64,000 nt of DNA from Rheinheimera nanhaiensis E407-8 (GCF_000296695.1 NZ_BAFK01000011.1:1-64000), one strand, 5' to 3'. Counted from the stretch's first letter, positions 1-9,726 are shown. Translations and numbers: made by a program. The notes: generated from the sequence alone by a model not told the origin.

Positions 1-393
1 TTTTATCAGCCTAAGCTGATGGGGTAAGGCTTGCTGACCTTCTACCGCCAGACACAAGCAGGCCGGGTTTAGTATTGCCACTTCATCATCAATATAGGCG
101 GCCCGCACCGATAAATCGTAGGCATACAGCTGATATTCCACGGTAACGGCATCACTGTCGCATTCAAGCTGCCAGCGTTGTTTGTCCAGCTGTGTCAGTG
201 TAAGTGCACCACTAGTATCAAAAGCGCGGATTGCAGTAATATTGCGGGCAAAATCCCTAATCATATAACTGCCGGGGATCCAGGCCGGCAGGCTTAACAC
301 TGTACTTGGCTGTCGGGGACTAAATTGCAGCGTCACACGCAGCAGATGGGCAGCAATATCAACAAGTTCAAACTGATACTTTACAGATTTCAT
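1..393 (-). CDS. M61-family metallopeptidase, N-terminal part (cut by window edge)
   Basis: The minus strand is open from an ATG at 391-393 to the left edge, giving 131 residues with no stop. The translation includes LPAWIPGSYMIRDFARNI (residues about 35-52), the hallmark of the N-terminal domain of M61 glycyl aminopeptidase/PDZ proteins. The catalytic HEXXH domain and the PDZ domain would lie outside the window. The family is exported or cytoplasmic in different species; no signal peptide is visible with this start. It is divergent from the HIT gene. Family call from the motif is firm; substrate is unknown. Confidence 0.8.
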   Translation of the reverse strand, partial: MKSVKYQFELVDIAAHLLRVTLQFSPRQPSTVLSLPAWIPGSYMIRDFARNITAIRAFDTSGALTLTQLDKQRWQLECDSDAVTVEYQLYAYDLSVRAAYIDDEVAILNPACLCLAVEGQQALPHQLRLIK

Positions 394-469
394 GGTTTTA
401 CTCTTTGCCTGACGGCCGGCTCGTATTAAGCTGGCTATTATGCCGGGAAAGCCGCAACAGGAAAATGCT

Positions 470-820
470 ATGGCTATCGAAACCATCTTCAGTAAAATTA
501 TCCGCCATGAAGCCAATGCCGACATTTTATATCAGGACGAGCTGGTCACAGCGTTTCGCGATATCCGTCCGCGGGCGCCGGTGCATATTTTGATCGTGCC
601 CAATCAGTTGATCCCAACAGTGAACGATGTTAAGCCGCAGCATGAGGCCGCACTGGGGCGTTTATTTACCGTGGCGGCCAGGCTGGCCGCTGAGCATGGT
701 ATTGCCGATAAAGGTTACCGGCTTATTATGAACTGCAATGCACATGGCGGGCAGGAGGTGTATCACATCCACTTACATTTGGTGGGGGGGCGGGCACTGG
801 GCCCTATGCTCAGCCGCTGA
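470..820 (+). CDS. hinT: HIT-family purine nucleoside phosphoramidase (HinT-like)
   Basis: 116 residues, close to the usual HinT size. The C-terminal HIT triad HIHLHL (His99, His101, His103) followed by VGG is intact, and the N-terminal [17 protein letters not shown] is typical of the HinT branch. HinT hydrolyses adenosine 5'-phosphoramidates and acyl-adenylates in the cytoplasm. An ATG at 440 is possible, but the extra ten residues do not match the family; the start at 470 has a purine-rich AGGAAA about 8 bases upstream. The gene stands alone, 97 bp before the thioesterase. Confidence 0.9.
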   Translation: MAIETIFSKIIRHEANADILYQDELVTAFRDIRPRAPVHILIVPNQLIPTVNDVKPQHEAALGRLFTVAARLAAEHGIADKGYRLIMNCNAHGGQEVYHIHLHLVGGRALGPMLSR

Positions 821-917
821 ATACGTATTTCTGTGTCATACTGTTGCAATTGCAACACGCTCTTATAAAATTCGCGGTTTTATGATGCCTAAGCGGTATC
901 GCCCTGTTCAGTGTTTA

Positions 918-1328
918 ATGAGTAACCAGATGAATAATGACGCCTTAATCGCCAAACGGATGGAACATGCAGTTACCCGCGTAACCAAAACCGTGTTTCC
1001 CGGACGTACCAACCATCACAATACCTTGTTCGGTGGCGAGGCGTTGGCCTGGATGGACGAAGCAGCCTTTATCGCTGCTACCCGCTTCTGCCGTAAGCCG
1101 CTGGTTACCGTCAGCTCTGACAGAGTCGATTTTAAAGAGTCGATACCCGCCGGTACCATTATTGAATTAGTGGCGAAGGTAGAGCACGTTGGCCGCACCA
1201 GTATCCGCGTGCATGTCGATATTTTTGTGGAAAATATGTACAACGACGATCAGCACAAAGCCATTTCCGGCAGTTTTACCTTTGTTGCACTGGGGCCGGA
1301 TCGCAAACCAACGCCGGTGCTGGGGTAG
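918..1328 (+). CDS. Acyl-CoA thioesterase, hotdog fold (YciA/BFIT type)
   Basis: 136 residues from ATG 918. The single hotdog domain carries NHHNTLFGGEALAWMDEAA (about 32-50), the conserved helix of cytosolic long-chain acyl-CoA hydrolases, and a second conserved strand TVSSDRVDFKESIPAG (63-78). These enzymes cleave acyl-CoA to free acid and CoA. The reading frame extends upstream to 738 but overlaps the HIT gene and has no family similarity there, so 918 is preferred. No operon partner is obvious. Family is secure; chain-length preference cannot be read from sequence. Confidence 0.85.
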   Translation: MSNQMNNDALIAKRMEHAVTRVTKTVFPGRTNHHNTLFGGEALAWMDEAAFIAATRFCRKPLVTVSSDRVDFKESIPAGTIIELVAKVEHVGRTSIRVHVDIFVENMYNDDQHKAISGSFTFVALGPDRKPTPVLG

Positions 1329-1439
1329 CCAGTTAGCCAATGCGATTAATGCTAAAGCAGACACGGCAAGTGGTAGCGGTAATTGACCTGGCTTTGGTTA
1401 TAATCGGCCCATTCCAGGTCAAGCCGCAAGGTTGCCATT

Positions 1440-2522
1440 TTGTATAAGTCACTTGAAGATCGCAGCCGCCAGTTTTGGATTTTACACAGTCTGGGCTGGT
1501 TCGGCTTTGCTATTGTCAATTATCTGAACTCACTGGTACTTGAAACCCGCGATGCTTACCTTATCGTGGTGGCGCTGGACTCTTACCTTGGCTGGTTAAT
1601 AACCATACCCCTGCGTTATACCTATCAGCGGATCTGGCATTGGAGCCCGTGGAAGCTGGCGTTAACCGTGCTGCTGATGGCTTTTGTACTGGCGGCAATC
1701 TGGACTGCAGTACGCAATTTTAATTACTGGGAAATTTACCGTCATGGCGCAAGGCCGGATGACTGGTTAAAGTATATCCGTGATACGCCGTTTGCCTTTT
1801 ACGTAATGTTAAGCTGGAGCGGCTTGTACTTTGGTATTAAGTATTATCAGACGCTGCAACTGGAAAAGCAAAAGTCGCTTACTGCCACCAACAAGGCACA
1901 TGAAGCCCAGCTAAAAATGCTGCGCTACCAGCTTAACCCGCACTTTTTGTTTAATACGCTAAATGCTATTTCCACCCTGGTGCTGATTAATGAAGCGGAC
2001 ACCGCCAACAAAATGGTGACCCGCCTTAGTGACTTTTTACGCTATTCGTTGTACAAAGATCCGATTAACAAAGTGCCGCTGGAGCAGGAAGTTTATGCCG
2101 CCCGGCTGTATCTTGAAATTGAAAAGGTGCGCTTCTCTGAGCGCTTATCGGTCGCTTTTGATTTAGAGCCCGGTACCGAGAAAGCCCTGGTGCCGAGTTT
2201 AATCCTGCAGCCGCTGATTGAAAACGCCATTAAATACGCAGTCGCCAGCCAGGTTGATGGCGGCGAAATAGCCATTACAGCCAAACGCTTTGGCCATGAT
2301 TTACTGCTGGAGGTCGCCGACAATGGCCCTGGCATGTCAATCAGCGATGGTTTGCCCAAAAGCAGTGACAGCGGCGTTGGTTTGGTGAACACCAAAGAGC
2401 GCCTGTCGGCGTTGTATGACAATAATTTTGCTCTGGTGTTAACGCATAATCAGCCGCGCGGCTTGAAGGTCAATATCAGAATTCCATTACAATTAGAAAA
2501 AACGGAACAGGAACATGCTTAA
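1440..2522 (+). CDS. LytS/YehU-type sensor histidine kinase
   Basis: 360 residues. Four hydrophobic segments occupy roughly residues 13-130, followed by a short coiled linker and the PF06580-type dimerisation region LRYQLNPHFLFNTLNAIS with the phospho-acceptor His168. The ATPase part shows ENAIKYAV, VADNGPGM and GVGLVNTKERL. The start is a TTG with AAGG about 8 bases before it; no ATG occurs before the membrane region. It overlaps the response regulator by 8 bp, so the two form a translationally coupled two-component system. The signal is unknown; no periplasmic sensor domain is present, only the membrane bundle. Confidence 0.88.
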   Translation: MYKSLEDRSRQFWILHSLGWFGFAIVNYLNSLVLETRDAYLIVVALDSYLGWLITIPLRYTYQRIWHWSPWKLALTVLLMAFVLAAIWTAVRNFNYWEIYRHGARPDDWLKYIRDTPFAFYVMLSWSGLYFGIKYYQTLQLEKQKSLTATNKAHEAQLKMLRYQLNPHFLFNTLNAISTLVLINEADTANKMVTRLSDFLRYSLYKDPINKVPLEQEVYAARLYLEIEKVRFSERLSVAFDLEPGTEKALVPSLILQPLIENAIKYAVASQVDGGEIAITAKRFGHDLLLEVADNGPGMSISDGLPKSSDSGVGLVNTKERLSALYDNNFALVLTHNQPRGLKVNIRIPLQLEKTEQEHA

Positions 2523-3333
2523 GGTAATAGTTGTTGATGATGAACCCTTAGCCCGTAAGGGAATGATGGTGCGCTTGGCAGAATTTGCTGAGCTTGAGGT
2601 GATTGCCCAGTGCAGCAATGGCCAGCAGGCGATAGAGCAAATTAGCCAGCTAAAGCCTGATTTAGTGTTTCTGGACGTGGAAATGCCGGGTATGGACGGC
2701 TTTAGTGTGTTAAAGCAGTTGCAGGCACAGCAAATTAGCCTGCCTTATGTCATCTTTGTTACCGCTTATGACCACTATGCCTACAGTGCTTTTGAAGTAA
2801 ATGCGCTGGACTACGTACTCAAGCCGGTAGAACCTGAGCGGCTAAAACAAGCGGTAAAGAAAGTGCTACGTGTCTATCAGGCGCAGGATACCCAGCGTCA
2901 TAAAGGCCAGTTAGCCGAGGTGGTTGCCAAATTAACCGGCGATGATGCCGGAGACATTTTACAGCGGTTGGATAACGCCGAGCCGGTGGTCAGTGACCGT
3001 TACCCTGATGCTATCAGCATTAAAGACAGCGGCGAGATTACCCGGGTACCGGTGGCCGCCATTGAGTGGGTTGATGCAGCCGGCGATTATATGTGTATTC
3101 ACACCCGCGACGGCCAAACCCATATTTTACGCCGCACCATGAAAGAGCTGGAGCAAGAACTGGATCCTAAATTCTTTGTGCGGGTGCATCGCTCAGCCAT
3201 AGTCAATGTGCATACCATAGCTAAACTGCAAATGCTGGCCAACGGCGAACATCAACTGATGCTGACCAACGGCCAGGCGGTTAAAGTCAGCCGCAGCTAC
3301 AAAGACCGGGTTAAGCAGGTGTTTAACCAGTAG
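2515..3333 (+). CDS. LytTR-family response regulator
   Basis: 272 residues with an N-terminal receiver domain (acidic pair Asp8-Asp9, phospho-acceptor Asp54 in FLDVEMPGMDG, conserved Lys in DYVLKPVEP) and a C-terminal LytTR DNA-binding domain from about residue 165, including KFFVRVHRSAIVNV. It is the partner of the overlapping LytS-like kinase. Regulators of this layout usually control membrane transport, extracellular enzymes or pyruvate/amino acid sensing; no target is evident here. It ends 24 bp before the convergent pfkA. Confidence 0.9.
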   Translation: MLKVIVVDDEPLARKGMMVRLAEFAELEVIAQCSNGQQAIEQISQLKPDLVFLDVEMPGMDGFSVLKQLQAQQISLPYVIFVTAYDHYAYSAFEVNALDYVLKPVEPERLKQAVKKVLRVYQAQDTQRHKGQLAEVVAKLTGDDAGDILQRLDNAEPVVSDRYPDAISIKDSGEITRVPVAAIEWVDAAGDYMCIHTRDGQTHILRRTMKELEQELDPKFFVRVHRSAIVNVHTIAKLQMLANGEHQLMLTNGQAVKVSRSYKDRVKQVFNQ

Positions 3334-3350
3334 CTGCTAACGGGTTAAAC
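3321..3350. terminator. Weak stem-loop between convergent genes
   Basis: GTTTAACC (3321-3328) pairs with GGTTAAAC (3343-3350) across a 14-base loop, spanning the end of the response regulator gene and the gap to pfkA. There is no good T-run on either side, so termination is only possible. Confidence 0.35.
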
Positions 3351-3357
3351 AAAACCG

Positions 3358-4347
3358 CTAGTCGCTGGCAATCAGTTGTTGCCAGCGCACCAGATAAGGA
3401 TCTATCTGCTTGGCTCTGTCTCCGGTTTTGTCCAGCGGATACAGCACTGCCTGTTGGTTTAGCTCACCGGCCATCATCAAGTGGGCGCCAGCCACCAGTT
3501 GCTCGACGGCAAAGGCACCCAGCTTAGTCGCCAATATCCGATCTGCGCCCACCGGCGAGCCTCCACGCTGAATATGGCCTAAAATACAGGCCCGGCATTC
3601 CACGCCCAACTCGTCACTCAGCGCCTGTGCCAGAGCCGTAGTCCCACCGGGGTAACTGTTCTCCGCTACCACCATAATATAACTGCTTTTGCCTCTGAGT
3701 AGCTGCGCGTGCCGGATAGGGCTTAATACTGTTTTCAGATTATCAGCAGTAAGTTGAACAAACTCGGGGCAGATAATTTGCTCTGCACCGGCGGCTATGC
3801 CGGCAGAAAGCGCGATGTAACCGGAGTGGCGGCCCATTAGCTCCACCAGAAAAATGCGCTCAAAGGCATCCGCGGTGTCACGTATTTTATCGATGGCATC
3901 CAGCGCCGTATCAATAGCGGTAGCAAAGCCAATGGTATAGTCGGTGCCATCGACATCATTGTCTATGGTGCCGGGTACACCGATAATCTGCCCCCGGTAA
4001 TGTTCAGCAATGGCCAGCGCGCCACGAAAACTGCCATCGCCGCCAATAATGACCAGTGCATCCAGCTGATGGCGGTGCAATGCATCAGCCGCTTGCGCCG
4101 GGCCACCCGGCAGCTGCAGCGCTTTACAGCGGGCACTTTTAAGCAGGGTGCCGCCATGCTGAATAATATGCTGTACATGCTGCGGCAGCAGGGTTTGGCA
4201 ATCATCCTCAAACAAGCCGTTAAAGCCATGGCGAAAGCCTACGACATCTATGTTGTGGGCATTGGCCATCAGCACTACGGCCCGGATCGCGGCATTCATG
4301 CCGGGCGCATCACCGCCCGAGGTGAGCACACCTAAACGTTTGATCAT
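3358..4347 (-). CDS. pfkA: ATP-dependent 6-phosphofructokinase
   Basis: 329 residues from ATG 4347 with AGGGAG upstream. It phosphorylates fructose 6-phosphate to the 1,6-bisphosphate. The N-terminal VLTSGGDAPGMNAAIRA, IGGDGS (residues 101-106; Gly after GGD points to ATP rather than pyrophosphate) and PGTIDNDVDGTDYT with the catalytic Asp are present, as is the fructose-6-phosphate motif MGRHSGYIAL. Length matches the bacterial PfkA (about 320). The longer reading frame to 4401 adds 18 residues without family support. The organism thus keeps Embden-Meyerhof glycolysis as well as the Entner-Doudoroff operon nearby. Confidence 0.95.
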   Translation of the reverse strand: MIKRLGVLTSGGDAPGMNAAIRAVVLMANAHNIDVVGFRHGFNGLFEDDCQTLLPQHVQHIIQHGGTLLKSARCKALQLPGGPAQAADALHRHQLDALVIIGGDGSFRGALAIAEHYRGQIIGVPGTIDNDVDGTDYTIGFATAIDTALDAIDKIRDTADAFERIFLVELMGRHSGYIALSAGIAAGAEQIICPEFVQLTADNLKTVLSPIRHAQLLRGKSSYIMVVAENSYPGGTTALAQALSDELGVECRACILGHIQRGGSPVGADRILATKLGAFAVEQLVAGAHLMMAGELNQQAVLYPLDKTGDRAKQIDPYLVRWQQLIASD

Positions 4348-4527
4348 GGGCAACTCCCTGACGCAGATATGAAGTGCAGTATACAAGCACCTCTGTGTCA
4401 ACTTACTTGATACAGCGCAATCTCTAGTACATTAGTCGACTAAGCGTCAACTTGCTACAGACAAAGGGCATGTTAATCGGTGACAATACCCGCCTTACAA
4501 CCGCGCTTAGCCTATCTGAGATCCCAG

Positions 4528-5499
4528 ATGCATAAAACCACCGGCAACAGCTTATTAGGCATGCTACTGGCACTGACCACCGCGATTTTGTGGGGCATTT
4601 TGCCAATAGCGCTGAAAATTTTACTCGACATTATGACCGCCAATACCATTACCGCGAGCCGCTTTTTTGCCGCTGCGCTGCTGGTGGGGTTGTGGCTGCT
4701 GGCAACGGGGAAACTGCCGAAGCTGGCACTGCTCAAAAGCACTAAGGTGCTGTGGCTGATGCTGATTGCTATTTTGGGGTTGCTGTCTAACTATATTATG
4801 TATCTGACCGGGCTGAATTTTTTAACTGCTGAAACCGGCCAGGTGGTGATCCAGCTAGCCCCCTTTCTGATGATGCTCGGTGGCGTTATTATTTTTAAAG
4901 AACGCCTGCTGCTGTGGCAAAAAGTCGGTGCGCTGCTGCTGGTTACCGGTTTACTGCTGTTTTTCAATGAACGCCTGCTGGTGTTGGTGCTGCAGGCCGG
5001 TAACGAAACCTTAGGCGTATTATTGATTATTGCCGCGGCCGTTACCTGGGCCGCCTATGCTTTAGCGCAAAAGCAGTTGCTGGTGCATTACAGCTCACAG
5101 CAGATCATGTATCTGCTATATGTTGCCGGCAGCCTGGCGTTTTTACCGGTGGCAGATTACAGCCCCTTCGCCGGTATGAGTGCGCTGCACTGGGCGCTGC
5201 TGATTTTCTGCTGCCTGAATACCGTAGTGGCTTACGGTGCTTTTGCTGAAGCGCTGCATCATTGGGAAGCGTCTAAAGTGAGTGCGGTGCTGGCCGTTAC
5301 GCCGCTATTTACCATTTTGTTTGCTTATCTGGTCAGCAGCTGGTTCCCGGCCTATTTAACCGCGCAGCCGCTTAATCTGTTGTCCTGGCTGGGGGCCTGC
5401 TTGGTGGTCGCGGGATCGGCATTAACCGCCCTGGCACCGCAGTTTGCGCAGTATCGTGAAGCGCGGCGCGTGCGCAAATTGCAGCGTGATGTGTTTTAG
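4528..5499 (+). CDS. EamA/DMT-superfamily transporter
   Basis: About 323 residues with ten hydrophobic helices arranged as two EamA repeats (first repeat starting LLGMLLALTTAILWGILPIALK, second around AVTWAAYALAQKQLL). The family exports metabolites such as amino acids or nucleotides; substrate is not predictable. The frame is open from a GTG at 4480, which adds 16 polar residues; I chose the ATG at 4528 just before the first helix, and the start remains uncertain. Divergent from pfkA; ends at a strong terminator shared with pykA. Confidence 0.82.
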   Translation: MHKTTGNSLLGMLLALTTAILWGILPIALKILLDIMTANTITASRFFAAALLVGLWLLATGKLPKLALLKSTKVLWLMLIAILGLLSNYIMYLTGLNFLTAETGQVVIQLAPFLMMLGGVIIFKERLLLWQKVGALLLVTGLLLFFNERLLVLVLQAGNETLGVLLIIAAAVTWAAYALAQKQLLVHYSSQQIMYLLYVAGSLAFLPVADYSPFAGMSALHWALLIFCCLNTVVAYGAFAEALHHWEASKVSAVLAVTPLFTILFAYLVSSWFPAYLTAQPLNLLSWLGACLVVAGSALTALAPQFAQYREARRVRKLQRDVF

Positions 5500-5507
5500 C
5501 CTGAATG

Positions 5508-5537
5508 CAAAAAGGGCTCAACGAGCCCTTTTTTTTA
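5508..5537. terminator. Bidirectional rho-independent terminator
   Basis: AAAGGGCTC, loop AAC, GAGCCCTTT and then a run of T on the plus strand; the A-rich left flank gives a T-run for the minus strand too. It lies between the convergent EamA gene and pykA. Confidence 0.85.
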
Positions 5538-5551
5538 GTATCGCTTAGTGC

Positions 5552-6988
5552 TTATTTAACCTGCACAATTTTACAGGTATTAGAGGCGCCGATGGTTTCC
5601 ATCACATCGCCGTGGGTCAGGATCACCAAGTCCCCGCTTTTTAAACCGGCTTTGCTGCGCACCGCATCTATGGCCGCGTCAGACAATAACTGACCGTTAA
5701 GCGCTGTGCTGTCAAAAAAGGCCGGGTAAACGCCACGGTATAGCGCCATCTTATTCAGCGTTTTGGTATGGCGTGACAACGCATAAATCGGCTGCGGTGA
5801 GGTAATGCGCGACATCAGTTTGGCGGTATAGCCCGACTCCGTCAGTGTAATAATGGCTTTGATACCTTCCAGGTGATTCGCCGCATACATGGCCGATAAG
5901 GCGATGGTTTCACTGATCTCGGTAAAGGTGACGTCCATCCGGTGCTTGGAAATTTGCACACTAGGGTGCTTCTCAGCGCCATCACATACCCGTGCCATGG
6001 CCCGCACTGTCTCTGTCGGGTACTTACCGGCGGCAGTTTCGGCCGACAGCATCACCGCATCGGTGCCATCAAGCACAGCGTTAGCCACGTCCATCACTTC
6101 AGCCCGGGTTGGCATCGGGTTTTCAATCATCGACTCCATCATCTGGGTGGCAGTAATTACCACCCGGTTCAGTTGACGGGAGCGGGCGATAATACGCTTT
6201 TGCTGGCCCACCAGCTCGGCATCACCGATTTCAACACCTAAATCACCACGGGCCACCATAACGGCGTCAGAAGCGCGGATAATATCGTCCAGTGTTTCAT
6301 TATCGGCGACGGCTTCGGCGCGCTCAACCTTTGCCATAATGCGCGCTTCAGAGCCTGCTGCCAGCGCTAAGTCACGCGCCAGCCGTAAATCGTCACCACA
6401 GCGGGGAAATGACACTGCCAGATAATCAACATCAATTTCGGCAGCAGTAATAATGTCGCGCTTGTCTTTTTCGGTCAGGGCAGGGGCGGTTAAACCGCCG
6501 CCCTGGCGGTTAATACCTTTATTATTGCTCAGTTTGCCGCCTACAGTAACGGTGGTGTACACCCGGGCGCCTTCAACGCGCTCTACGCTAAGTTGAATAC
6601 GGCCATCATCCAGCAATAACAAATCGCCCGGTTTAACATCTTGCGGCAACTCTTTGTAATCAATACCAACCTGCTGCTCATCGCCTTCACCTTTGCCAAG
6701 CTGGGCATCCAGCACATAAGGCTGGCCTTCCTCTAGCATTACACTGCCATTTTTAAAGGTTGAGACGCGGATCTTCGGCCCTTGTAAGTCCCCCAAAATG
6801 GCCACATGCGCGCCCAGGCTATCAGCAGCGGCGCGCACCATGGCCGCGCGCTCACGGTGATCATCAGCACTGCCATGCGAGAAGTTTAAGCGAAACACCG
6901 AAGCACCGGCTTTAATCAGTTTTTCAATTGCCTGTTGCGTATTAGTGGCCGGACCCAGAGTGGCGACGATTTTTGTTCTTCTATGCAT
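5552..6988 (-). CDS. pykA: Pyruvate kinase (PykA type)
   Basis: 478 residues from ATG 6988; the open frame continues upstream to 7168 but the family begins [13 protein letters not shown], directly after this ATG. It converts phosphoenolpyruvate and ADP to pyruvate and ATP. Seen in order: [21 protein letters not shown], the catalytic-lysine segment [41 protein letters not shown] and [18 protein letters not shown]. Wording is very close to E. coli PykA (480 residues) rather than PykF. A perfect HexR box lies about 55 bp upstream of the start, so it probably belongs to the HexR regulon with the zwf operon. Confidence 0.95.
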   Translation of the reverse strand: MHRRTKIVATLGPATNTQQAIEKLIKAGASVFRLNFSHGSADDHRERAAMVRAAADSLGAHVAILGDLQGPKIRVSTFKNGSVMLEEGQPYVLDAQLGKGEGDEQQVGIDYKELPQDVKPGDLLLLDDGRIQLSVERVEGARVYTTVTVGGKLSNNKGINRQGGGLTAPALTEKDKRDIITAAEIDVDYLAVSFPRCGDDLRLARDLALAAGSEARIMAKVERAEAVADNETLDDIIRASDAVMVARGDLGVEIGDAELVGQQKRIIARSRQLNRVVITATQMMESMIENPMPTRAEVMDVANAVLDGTDAVMLSAETAAGKYPTETVRAMARVCDGAEKHPSVQISKHRMDVTFTEISETIALSAMYAANHLEGIKAIITLTESGYTAKLMSRITSPQPIYALSRHTKTLNKMALYRGVYPAFFDSTALNGQLLSDAAIDAVRSKAGLKSGDLVILTHGDVMETIGASNTCKIVQVK

Positions 6989-7040
6989 GCGAAGTTCCTG
7001 CTTGTTGCAAAAAGAGGCGGTAAGGTTAGCCTTAGTGTAA

Positions 7041-7055
7041 TGTAATTTAATTACA
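7041..7055. promoter_or_regulatory. HexR operator upstream of pykA
   Basis: TGTAATTTAATTACA is a perfect odd palindrome matching the known HexR consensus TGTARTWWAWTTACA. It is identical to the site at 8159 and sits in the pykA promoter region. Confidence 0.85.
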
Positions 7056-7142
7056 GAATACAGCAAAGGCAGGAAGAAAAGTGACAGGTTGGTGCAGTTG
7101 CAACAACAACCACACCAACAGGGAGAATAGTGTGGTGTGGCT

Positions 7143-8000
7143 TTAGTTATTAAAGTCTTTTTTATCAAAGCGCGAGCCGCGCAGGCTGTCTTTTACCTTT
7201 TTCAGGTTCTCGCGAAACTTGCTGCCGCGGCGCAGGGTAAAGCCGGTTGCCAGAATATCAATCAGTACCAACTGCGCTACCCGCGATGCCATCGGCATAT
7301 ACATATCAGTATCTTCCGGCACATCCAGTGACAATACCAGCGTACATTCTTTTGCCAGTGGGCTGTCATAGGCGGTAATACCAATAACAGTGGCGTCGTT
7401 TTCCCGCGCTATCGCCGCGATATCACACAGGTTCTTTGTGCGTCCGGTGTGGCTAATACACACCACAACGTCACCCTCAGCACTGTTAATGGCGCTCATG
7501 CGCTGCATCACTATGTCGTCAAAACACACTACCGGCACATTAAAGCGGAAGAATTTATTTTGCGCATCGTGCGCTACCGATGCCGAGGCACCAAGGCCAA
7601 AGAACGAAATCTTTTTAGCCTGTGTCAGTACATCAACCGCTCGGTTAATGGCGTTAATATCCACGCGTTGGCGCGCGGTATCTAAGGCCGCCATGGTAGA
7701 TTCAAAAATCTTGGCAGTGTAAGCTTCCGGGCCGTCTTCTTCCTCAACATGGCGGTTAACGTAGGGTGTACCATTAGCCAGGCTTTGGGCTAAATGCAGT
7801 TTAAAGTCAGGAAAGCCTTTGGTATCAAGCCGGCGGCAAAAGCGGTTAACAGTGGGTTCGCTAACATCGGCCATTTTCGCCAGGGCAGCGATACTGCTGT
7901 GAATAGTCGTTTGCGGGTTCGCCAGAATCACATCGGCAACCTTGCGCTCTGACTTACTAAAACTGTTGACGCTATTAACGATCTTTTCCAGCACGTTCAT
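7143..8000 (-). CDS. hexR: HexR, RpiR-family regulator of central carbon metabolism
   Basis: 285 residues. An N-terminal RpiR helix-turn-helix domain (about 1-77, with [20 protein letters not shown]) precedes a SIS sugar-phosphate-binding domain (about 125-255, with [14 protein letters not shown] and [11 protein letters not shown]). HexR binds KDPG, the Entner-Doudoroff intermediate, and releases its palindromic operators. It is divergent from zwf, with a HexR box in the 254-bp gap, and its stop lies about 150 bp from pykA, whose promoter region carries another box. This is the standard gammaproteobacterial arrangement, so the symbol is secure. Confidence 0.95.
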   Translation of the reverse strand: MNVLEKIVNSVNSFSKSERKVADVILANPQTTIHSSIAALAKMADVSEPTVNRFCRRLDTKGFPDFKLHLAQSLANGTPYVNRHVEEEDGPEAYTAKIFESTMAALDTARQRVDINAINRAVDVLTQAKKISFFGLGASASVAHDAQNKFFRFNVPVVCFDDIVMQRMSAINSAEGDVVVCISHTGRTKNLCDIAAIARENDATVIGITAYDSPLAKECTLVLSLDVPEDTDMYMPMASRVAQLVLIDILATGFTLRRGSKFRENLKKVKDSLRGSRFDKKDFNN

Positions 8001-8158
8001 CCGCTTATTCCTGACTTATAATTAGCCTGCTTTGGGCTGTAACATTGGGTGTAGCCCTTCAGATCTGTTATCAAAACGGTATTAAATTTACCACAAAACC
8101 ACAGATCCGTTGCTAAGGCTGCCTTATTATATAAGAATAGTCAAAACATTACGCAATC

Positions 8159-8173
8159 TGTAATTTAATTACA
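8159..8173. promoter_or_regulatory. HexR operator in hexR-zwf intergenic region
   Basis: TGTAATTTAATTACA, identical to the site at 7041. It lies just upstream of the -35 of the putative zwf promoter. Confidence 0.85.
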
Positions 8174-8183
8174 AGATATCCGG

Positions 8184-8212
8184 TTTACAACCCGGTCATG
8201 CTGCGCTAGTAT
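8184..8212 (+). promoter_or_regulatory. Putative sigma-70 promoter for zwf operon
   Basis: TTTACA (8184-8189), 17-base spacer, TAGTAT (8207-8212), 42 bp before the zwf ATG. Read by eye; not verified. Confidence 0.5.
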
Positions 8213-8223
8213 GGCCTAAGTGT

Positions 8224-8235
8224 TGTAAAATTACA
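8224..8235. promoter_or_regulatory. Short HexR-like palindrome downstream of zwf promoter
   Basis: TGTAAAATTACA keeps both TGTAA/TTACA half-sites of a HexR box but with a 2-base instead of 5-base centre. It would lie just past the transcription start. Functional binding is speculative. Confidence 0.35.
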
Positions 8236-8254
8236 TCTATCTCAAGGGTCAGTT

Positions 8255-9724
8255 ATGACAACCACAGCACAGAATTCAGCATGTGATTTAATTTTATTCG
8301 GCACCAAAGGTGATCTGGCCCGGCGCAAGCTGCTACCTGCGATGTATCAGCTGGAAAAAGCCGGCTTACTTTGCGCTGACTCGCGCATTATCGGTGTCGC
8401 CCGCGATGAGATGTCTACTGATGCCTACGCTGAGCTGGTGTTAACCAACCTGAATAAGTTTTTAAAAGAGCCGCTGGATAACGATGTTTGGCAGAAGTTG
8501 CAGCAAAAGCTGCTGTATGTGCAGCTGGACTTAACCAGCGAGGCGGATTATCACAAGTTAAGCGCGGTTACCGACAGCACTAAGCGGGTACCGGTCAGCT
8601 ATTTTGCTACGCCGCCATCACTGTTTGGCGCCATTTGTAAGGGGCTGGCAGCAGTTGGTTTGGCAAATGCGCCGGCACGGGTGGTGCTGGAAAAACCTAT
8701 TGGCCATGATTTAGCCTCCTCTAAAGTGATTAACGATCAGGTGGCAGAATTCTTTAAAGAGAGTCAGATTTACCGTATCGACCACTATTTAGGTAAAGAG
8801 ACCGTACTTAACCTGTTAGCGCTGCGGTTCGCCAATGCCATTTTTGCCGGTAACTGGGATCACAATTCGATTGACCACGTGCAAATTACCGTAGCGGAAG
8901 AGGTGGGTGTAGAAGGGCGCTGGAGCTACTACGATGATGCCGGTCAGATGCGCGACATGGTGCAAAACCATTTACTACAGGTGTTATCACTGATCGCGAT
9001 GGAACCACCGGCCCGGCTGGACGCAGACAGTATTCGCGATGAAAAGCTTAAAGTGCTCAAAGCGCTGCGCCGCATTGACATCAGTAATATCCAGGAAAAA
9101 ACCGTACGCGGCCAGTACGCCAGTGGTTTTGCCGGCGGTAAAGCGGTACCGGGCTATCTGGAGGAAGAGGGCGCCCGCGCCAACAGCAAAACCGAAACCT
9201 TTGTGGCCATTAAAGTTGATATCGACAACTGGCGCTGGGCGGGCGTGCCGTTTTATTTACGCACCGGCAAGCGGATGGCAACTAAACTGAGCGAAGTGGT
9301 TATTTGCTTTAAGCCGCAGCCGCATAATATTTTCCGCGCGACTTATAGCCAGTTGCCGTCGAATAAACTGATTATTCGCCTGCAGCCGGATGAAGGCGTA
9401 GAAATTCAGGTGCTGAATAAAATTCCAGGCCTAGGCGAACACATGCGTCTGCAGGAAACCAAGCTGGATTTAAGTTTTGATGAAACCTTTAAAGCACAGC
9501 GCATCGCCGATGCGTACGAACGTTTGCTGCTAGAGGCGATGTTGGGCAATCAGTATCTGTTTGTGCGCCGTGATGAAGTCGAGCAGGCCTGGAAATGGGT
9601 AGATGGCATTATCGATGCCTGGAAAACCAGTAACGAGCCGCCGAAAACCTATCAGGCCGGCAGCTGGGGCCCGGTTGCCGCTATTTCTATGCTGGCACGT
9701 GACGATCGCAACTGGGAGGAATAA
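8255..9724 (+). CDS. zwf: Glucose-6-phosphate 1-dehydrogenase
   Basis: 489 residues, normal for bacterial G6PDH. The coenzyme-binding fingerprint is LFGTKGDLARRKL (about 14-26) and the substrate/catalytic motif is RIDHYLGKE (174-182, with the catalytic His being that of a downstream FAGNWDHNSIDHVQI segment). It oxidises glucose 6-phosphate to 6-phosphogluconolactone and makes NAD(P)H. First gene of zwf-pgl-edd-glk-eda; the next gene starts 2 bp after its stop. HexR sites lie in its promoter. Confidence 0.97.
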   Translation: MTTTAQNSACDLILFGTKGDLARRKLLPAMYQLEKAGLLCADSRIIGVARDEMSTDAYAELVLTNLNKFLKEPLDNDVWQKLQQKLLYVQLDLTSEADYHKLSAVTDSTKRVPVSYFATPPSLFGAICKGLAAVGLANAPARVVLEKPIGHDLASSKVINDQVAEFFKESQIYRIDHYLGKETVLNLLALRFANAIFAGNWDHNSIDHVQITVAEEVGVEGRWSYYDDAGQMRDMVQNHLLQVLSLIAMEPPARLDADSIRDEKLKVLKALRRIDISNIQEKTVRGQYASGFAGGKAVPGYLEEEGARANSKTETFVAIKVDIDNWRWAGVPFYLRTGKRMATKLSEVVICFKPQPHNIFRATYSQLPSNKLIIRLQPDEGVEIQVLNKIPGLGEHMRLQETKLDLSFDETFKAQRIADAYERLLLEAMLGNQYLFVRRDEVEQAWKWVDGIIDAWKTSNEPPKTYQAGSWGPVAAISMLARDDRNWEE

Positions 9725-9726
9725 GC

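Noticed and set aside
4000-4335. 111-codon plus-strand frame inside pfkA
   Set aside because: Complement of a clearly conserved enzyme, no ribosome site, no recognisable domain.
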